The notes under the pieces: model-generated
What the model saw: only the letters and a program-made list of their open reading frames with translations
Database searches by the model: none
What the model was told of the DNA's origin: nothing
Translations under genes and position numbers: made by a program
Assembly: GCF_042646065.1 (NCBI RefSeq)
Contig: NZ_JBHRTA010000061.1
Span: forward strand, 110,633 to 174,632
DNA: 64,000 bases
From: Parapedobacter deserti
Lineage (GTDB): Bacteria; Bacteroidota; Bacteroidia; Sphingobacteriales; Sphingobacteriaceae
Reading direction: 5' to 3'
Part shown: positions 59,521 to 64,000 of the stretch, one piece after another
Numbering within the stretch: position 1 is the first letter of the stretch
Layout: each line of letters opens with the position of its first letter

Positions 59521-61110
59521 TTATTGTCGTTTCACCAGCACCCACCCTTTATGGATGGTCTCGACACCATCCTTCGTCAGCAGAAGGCGATAGTAATATG
59601 TGCCTTCCGCTACACCCGTAGCATCCCAGTTTTGCCGGTAGCTGCGGCTGCGGTACACTTCATCACCCCAGCGGTTGAAAATAGTCAGGTCACCGTTATC
59701 ATAGTTTTCCAGCCCCTGAATGACAAAGAAGTCGTTTTTACCATCACCATTAGGCGTGACGGCGTTAGGAATAAGCAGTTCGGCTTCTGCTATAGTCATC
59801 CGGACGGTGGCAAAGTCTTTCAGGCCACTTTCATCGGTGATTTCGTATATAAATGTGTCTTCGCCGACGAACCCGATGTTGGATGTATAGGTAATGCTGC
59901 CATCGCTATTGACGAATACCGTTCCATTTCTCGGCTGCACGACTACGCGCACCCTGCTAACTAGGATGGGGCTGTTGCCCGGAAGGTCGTTTTCGAGCAC
60001 CAGCACGGCGAGCCGCCTTCCGGAGCGGCCTTCCTTTGCATCGTCTGTAGCTCGGGGGCCTCGGCTGCCCGACACCAGTTTGGTGAGCCAGCTTTCGTCT
60101 GCTGACGGTGTAGCTGCTGCGATCCAATCACGGGCATGGATTCCCTGCGCAATTCGTTCCGTGTTGCCGCCCATCCAGTTGCCGCTTCCGGCGTATTGGA
60201 CGATCTGTGCGCGTTCGTCTACATAGGCGCCACCATTGGTGATGCTGTTGTGCTGCAGCGTGTAGGCGGTATACACCGCTTCGTCGGCATAGATATGCCA
60301 CATCCGGTCCATTCCTCCGTCCCTGAGGGAGTCGATAATGGGCTCGGCGGCTTCGTAGTCCTGCACACCGACATACAAGGTTGCCGGACGTGCGGGCGAT
60401 AGGGTGGCCGGTGTGTAGTCGTCTTCGGCGATGCCAACAGGGAATGTAAAAGGCAAAGTTGACCCATATGTTTTGACAACATGTCCGTCTATGCGATTGC
60501 CAGTCACAATCATCCGAGTGCGGCTGTATCCGGCGAAGCGGCCTTCGGTGCCCAAGTAAAGGTTGTGCCCATTCAGCACGATATCGCCGCTATCTACAGC
60601 AAACTCCAAAAGAGCATTGAGGCGCAGGGCCGCTGACTGCGGTTCACCATCCGGTGGACTATCTGCATCATACCCAGGGTCGGCAATATTAGACAAAACA
60701 AGGTTGTTCGGGTTACGTAGCTCAAGGGTGACACCGATCGGGCTGCCATTGTTGGCATCGATCTGGGTGGGTGCCGCAGGCATATCTTCATAAAACGGAT
60801 TATTCCCGGGATCATGGATAATGATTTTGCCTGTACCGCTGAAGGTGGCGGTAGGTGCAATCCAAATGTTGCGGCTCCAGATTTCGAGTGTACCATTAAT
60901 GATCCAGTGGGTGTTCGGGCCGAAATAACTGGTTTCTGCAAAGCGAAGTTCCACGGTTTCCGGTTCGATGATGACGGTGGAGTTGTCGGCAGTGGTACTG
61001 CCAATGCCGGTTTGGGTGTGGGCAGGCAGGGAGACAGCTAGTAATATGCCGAGCAGCCATAGCGTCTGGGCTATGGTAGTCTTCGGAGATATGGCTGCTG
61101 GCTGCTTCAT
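59521..61110 (-). CDS. T9SS type B (CHU_C) sorted surface protein
   Basis: 529 aa. Signal near TIAQTLWLLGILLAVSLPAH. An N-terminal beta-rich region; then a Big_9/cadherin-like domain (VVQPRNGTVFVNSDGSITYT, VGEDTFIYEITDESGL); then the C-terminal gliding-type sorting domain LLIPNAVTPNGDGKNDFFVI, TIFNRWGDEVYRSRSYRQNW, GTYYYRLLLTKDG. It is exported and attached to the cell surface through T9SS. The PorP/SprF-like gene follows with overlapping ends. Confidence 0.93.
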   Translation of the reverse strand: MKQPAAISPKTTIAQTLWLLGILLAVSLPAHTQTGIGSTTADNSTVIIEPETVELRFAETSYFGPNTHWIINGTLEIWSRNIWIAPTATFSGTGKIIIHDPGNNPFYEDMPAAPTQIDANNGSPIGVTLELRNPNNLVLSNIADPGYDADSPPDGEPQSAALRLNALLEFAVDSGDIVLNGHNLYLGTEGRFAGYSRTRMIVTGNRIDGHVVKTYGSTLPFTFPVGIAEDDYTPATLSPARPATLYVGVQDYEAAEPIIDSLRDGGMDRMWHIYADEAVYTAYTLQHNSITNGGAYVDERAQIVQYAGSGNWMGGNTERIAQGIHARDWIAAATPSADESWLTKLVSGSRGPRATDDAKEGRSGRRLAVLVLENDLPGNSPILVSRVRVVVQPRNGTVFVNSDGSITYTSNIGFVGEDTFIYEITDESGLKDFATVRMTIAEAELLIPNAVTPNGDGKNDFFVIQGLENYDNGDLTIFNRWGDEVYRSRSYRQNWDATGVAEGTYYYRLLLTKDGVETIHKGWVLVKRQ

Positions 61111-61132
61111 GAGACTGACTGCTTTATTGCTG

Positions 61133-63010
61133 TTACCATTTCACCCGTTGGTAGATCATCGGATTGGACGTGACGGTGCAATTGTATGGGGATGCTGTGC
61201 TGGTATTGTTTCCATGATTTCCACCGTCCTCATCTGCGTGGGTGACTGAGGCACTCACTGTATAAGAGGACAGCTTAGGGGTGCTCGTTGGCTGTGGAGT
61301 CAAGCGGAACCGGATAGCGTCGGGGTGGGTGAAGCCTCTTCGTAAGGTCTCAACCGATGGATTATCCAGACGAAATTCGTAGGTAGTATCATCATTGGAT
61401 ACGATTGTCCAGCGTGAATGATTGATCGGCGTGAGCGTAATACCCGCCGGGTGGTTAACTGTGACGGTAATTTTATTTATGTTTACATTTACATCATCCG
61501 TCCCGAGATTAGAAACCTGTACCATAAATACGTTACCCTTCGCATAGTCAATGCACCTTCCATCGGCAATGAGGTCACCCAATATGAGGTCAACTCCATC
61601 AGCGTAAACAGGGGTTCGCACTGAGGAGATGTTGTTGAGTGGGTCCTCATCATCGTAGTCGGTTCCTTCGGGAAGATCAAGCATCACTGTATTGATGATG
61701 TGATTGCCGGGTGGCGTTTGATGTAGGGTGCCTGTCACTTGTATCCGGCCCGTTTCACCCGCCGCAATGGATACGGTTCCCTGAATAATGTTGGTTTCGG
61801 TTTCTTGTATCTCAGATGCCACCTCCAAAACATCGGGATTAAGCACAATAATGCTTTCAGGGTCGATCGTAAACGTCTCAGGGCTTAAGACGTTGCCATA
61901 AGCATCCTTAATGGTATCTCTTACTACAATGCCTGTGATACGTGCGTCTGTGTCGTTGACCACTTCGATGGTGTACGTAATTTCGTTTTCGTTGGCGTCT
62001 CCGCCCCCTGCATTAGTGGGAATCAAGAAGTCTTTGTCCGCCAATTTTACGGTTCGCAGGTTGCCCAGCGTGGTTACAAGAATATTGCGGATTTCGTGGT
62101 AGTTGAAACCACTTCCGGTAGATGCAGCAAAACCTACTTTCATTGTCGGCGGAGGCGGCACAGTTGTTTGATAAGTTAACAATTCAGTAAATGCAGCTCC
62201 GGGAGCTTTGGTCCACCGTACGGTAATGTCATACAATCCTGCTCCTGTGTTATACATGATAGTGATTTGAACGCGTCGGTAAAAAACATCACTCGAGGGG
62301 CGTTGGGCGGTAGTAGTATTGTAATCCAACTCATCATCTCTGACGTTTCCGCTAAGTTGATTTCCAGTTAGGTACCTATTGGTTGAGCTGAGGTTGTCGG
62401 TCGTTGGCCCTCGGAGAACAATGGAGTTTGGCCTTCTGCCCGGCCCTCCAGAACGACCTTCTGTGGGATTTGAAAAGTTTCCGTAAGCGTCTAAGCCTAC
62501 ACCGATATATCCCCCTGCTAACCCTTGCGGAACACCCCCAGCGTTATTTGGAGCGTAGCCTAAAGAGCCCCCATAGCCTCCCAAACGAAAATCTGTTGTG
62601 GCATCAAATAGAAACACGCTTAGCCCATCAGCGCCACTATAGGAGCCATCGCTATGGCTTCTCCACATCTTGTATTCAAAATCAATCAACACGCCCATTC
62701 CTGACGGGAAAGACCGGTCGATATAGGCAAACCCCCGTTGATTGATTCGATCTCGGGTGAGCCGGAGCCAACCGCTGCCCACTGGGTCGTCGATTCCCGA
62801 GGTAAAGTAGGCTTCTCCCTGAGTTCCTCCGGGGCCACCTACAACGATATCCGGATAGTTGTTGCCCCTGAGGTCATCGATTATGGTAAACTGGGCTTTG
62901 CTGGTATGGCAGCAGTACACGATACTTGCGACGACTAGCGAGGTCATCCGAAAAACGGTATTGAGGTCCATCAATCGGCGATGCATAACCAGTTTCTTTA
63001 ACCCCTTCAT
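61133..63010 (-). CDS. L-type lectin-like and DUF11-like surface protein
   Basis: 625 aa. The first third resembles a legume-type (L-type) lectin: ADGLSVFLFDATTDFRLGGY, GGSLGYAPNNAGGVPQGLAG and YIGVGLDAYGNFSNPTEGRS. The rest has DUF11-like repeats (ITYTIEVVNDTDARITGIVV). It lacks a sorting domain of its own, so it may rely on the neighbour. The gene lies between two surface-protein genes in one operon. Confidence 0.82.
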   Translation of the reverse strand: MKGLKKLVMHRRLMDLNTVFRMTSLVVASIVYCCHTSKAQFTIIDDLRGNNYPDIVVGGPGGTQGEAYFTSGIDDPVGSGWLRLTRDRINQRGFAYIDRSFPSGMGVLIDFEYKMWRSHSDGSYSGADGLSVFLFDATTDFRLGGYGGSLGYAPNNAGGVPQGLAGGYIGVGLDAYGNFSNPTEGRSGGPGRRPNSIVLRGPTTDNLSSTNRYLTGNQLSGNVRDDELDYNTTTAQRPSSDVFYRRVQITIMYNTGAGLYDITVRWTKAPGAAFTELLTYQTTVPPPPTMKVGFAASTGSGFNYHEIRNILVTTLGNLRTVKLADKDFLIPTNAGGGDANENEITYTIEVVNDTDARITGIVVRDTIKDAYGNVLSPETFTIDPESIIVLNPDVLEVASEIQETETNIIQGTVSIAAGETGRIQVTGTLHQTPPGNHIINTVMLDLPEGTDYDDEDPLNNISSVRTPVYADGVDLILGDLIADGRCIDYAKGNVFMVQVSNLGTDDVNVNINKITVTVNHPAGITLTPINHSRWTIVSNDDTTYEFRLDNPSVETLRRGFTHPDAIRFRLTPQPTSTPKLSSYTVSASVTHADEDGGNHGNNTSTASPYNCTVTSNPMIYQRVKW

Positions 63011-63016
63011 CTTTAC

Positions 63017-64000
63017 TTAGTCTTTAATTACAAACACGATGTTCATGAACGATGTAGGGGTGCCCGGACCGATGACGCGGTAACTAAGTTCTCCATTTTG
63101 ATTGATGCTGAGGTCGGCAAATACGTCATCGTCATAATAGGTAATGTAGTAATACAGATCTTCGGCTTGCGGTAGATAGGGTATTGTTTCAGGAGCACCG
63201 GTACTTCCTACCAAACCAGGCGAACCAGCTCCAGTGAATTGGTTTACATATTCTTGGTAGAGATTCCTGGTACGCAAGGGCCCTGTAGGATTAGGGCTTG
63301 AGGTATCAAATACTATAGACGGCATGTAAAAGAAGCGGACAAACTTGTTAGGTGATATTGTTTTTAGCACACCGTTTGCGTCGGTCACCAGCAGATTGTC
63401 TTGGTCAACATCCCCCGGTTGCAATCCGGTGATGGCAAGGGTGTTGGTCGCGTCAGTTTCAATTTCGGTTGGTTTGGTTAGTGCGCCGCCGAGCTTTATA
63501 TGCCCTTCCGTAGCGGGGTCTATCGTTTCGATATGTAATCCATTAGAAGCTTCTGATGAATTGATGTTTGCTGCCAGCTCATCGATGGCCGCCTGGACGT
63601 CTGTTGCTGCCAGCAGGCTAGTCGTGTTGTTATATGCGATGTTTACGGCCCTCAGGTCGACGGTCTGCGTCTGTCCGAGGGTGTTGGTGTATGTCAGGAT
63701 GCCCGTTGCGGGGTCGTATTCCAGCTCGGTGTTGTTCGGGGCGATGGTTGTTGGCGTGCCGTCCTCGTCGGTGTACGTCAGCGTGTTGGTTGTCGCGTCG
63801 TAGTCGAGTTTGCCGACGTTCAGGTCAAAGGAGTGCAGGGTGTTGTCCTCGTCGCGGTAGTTGAGCACGTGGCCGGCGTCGTCGTAGTCGAGCACGGTTA
63901 GTGTCTCCAGGTCTGCGATGTTGATCACATGCGGGTTGCCGTTCTCGTCGTTGTAGGTGAAGGTTCCGTTTGCGTTGGCCACGATGGAGGTGATTGTTTC
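63017..64000 (-). CDS. Large repeat surface protein, C-terminal part, continuing off the right edge
   Basis: At least 328 codons; the frame stays open to 64000. It has short beta repeats TLTYTDEDGTPTTI, ILTYTNTLGQTQTVDL, VLNYRDEDNTLHSFDL and TFTYNDENG, each about 30-40 residues, ending in a non-repetitive domain without a CTD (SFMNIVFVIKD). Such repeat stalks with DUF-like tips occur in T9SS operons. Probably an elongated adhesin or filament. Confidence 0.85.
   Translation of the reverse strand, partial: ETITSIVANANGTFTYNDENGNPHVINIADLETLTVLDYDDAGHVLNYRDEDNTLHSFDLNVGKLDYDATTNTLTYTDEDGTPTTIAPNNTELEYDPATGILTYTNTLGQTQTVDLRAVNIAYNNTTSLLAATDVQAAIDELAANINSSEASNGLHIETIDPATEGHIKLGGALTKPTEIETDATNTLAITGLQPGDVDQDNLLVTDANGVLKTISPNKFVRFFYMPSIVFDTSSPNPTGPLRTRNLYQEYVNQFTGAGSPGLVGSTGAPETIPYLPQAEDLYYYITYYDDDVFADLSINQNGELSYRVIGPGTPTSFMNIVFVIKD

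Noticed and set aside
1..64000. tRNA, rRNA and riboswitch genes
   Set aside because: Reading both strands by eye found no cloverleaf with CCA end, no rRNA block and no conserved riboswitch core; a covariance-model search could overturn this.

Overview
The window reads as a chromosomal segment of a Bacteroidota bacterium, most like the Sphingobacteriaceae (Parapedobacter/Sphingobacterium type). The evidence is two complete ECF sigma / FecR anti-sigma / SusC / SusD loci, TAnnTTTG promoter boxes, PorP/SprF and a type B C-terminal sorting domain of the type IX secretion system, many Cys-lipobox lipoproteins, and genes that often lack a Shine-Dalgarno site. No rRNA, tRNA, CRISPR array, integrase or recognisable transposase was seen.

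Layout. 1-2.4 kb is gene debris: the start of a Vsr endonuclease, two genes truncated tail to tail, a frameshifted small membrane protein and a broken hipBA module. 2.4-6.1 kb holds an unrecognised two-gene cassette (a 594-aa zinc-ribbon/cold-shock-like protein and a 253-aa partner) present as two tandem copies, each having lost the gene the other kept, on either side of a lone exbD. 6.5-16 kb is glycan locus 1 (sigma, FecR, SusC, SusD, an unusual 806-aa barrel protein, terminator). 16-19.6 kb has a DUF4625 lipoprotein with a second-copy remnant, a secreted protein, a PLDc_N membrane protein and a decayed second exbD. 19.8-23.5 kb has an SDR-AraC pair, a PIN-domain toxin-antitoxin pair between short direct repeats, an EthD protein, a lipoprotein and a third remnant of the 594-aa gene.

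23.5-38.7 kb is a run of single genes: thioredoxin-like, SnoaL-like, a DUF5694-like TraB relative, photolyase plus lipocalin, Nudix (frameshifted), DinB twice, AraC, a frameshifted UvrA-like ABC protein, an AhpD-like/Crp pair, and a second SDR-AraC pair. 38.8-47.3 kb is glycan locus 2 on the minus strand, ending with a secreted FAD oxidoreductase. 47.6-54.6 kb holds secreted hydrolytic and oxidative enzymes: a GDPD-like/alkaline phosphatase fusion, a PQQ-type sugar dehydrogenase, a GH43-like enzyme, an unrecognised secreted protein and a DUF1080 protein. 54.7-58.4 kb has an EamA transporter, an acidic disordered protein and a sigma / HEAT-repeat membrane protein / DUF4097 operon. 58.5-64 kb is a T9SS surface-protein operon (repeat adhesin running off the right edge, lectin-like protein, CHU_C-sorted protein, PorP/SprF-like protein).

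The genes fit a glycan scavenger: trans-envelope sigma/FecR signalling through STN-domain SusC proteins, periplasmic and surface hydrolases, and T9SS-exported adhesins. The first 35 kb also carries an unusual number of partial paralogues and single-base frameshifts. The large deletions there are robust. The single-base ones could be real decay or consensus errors and need read-level checking.
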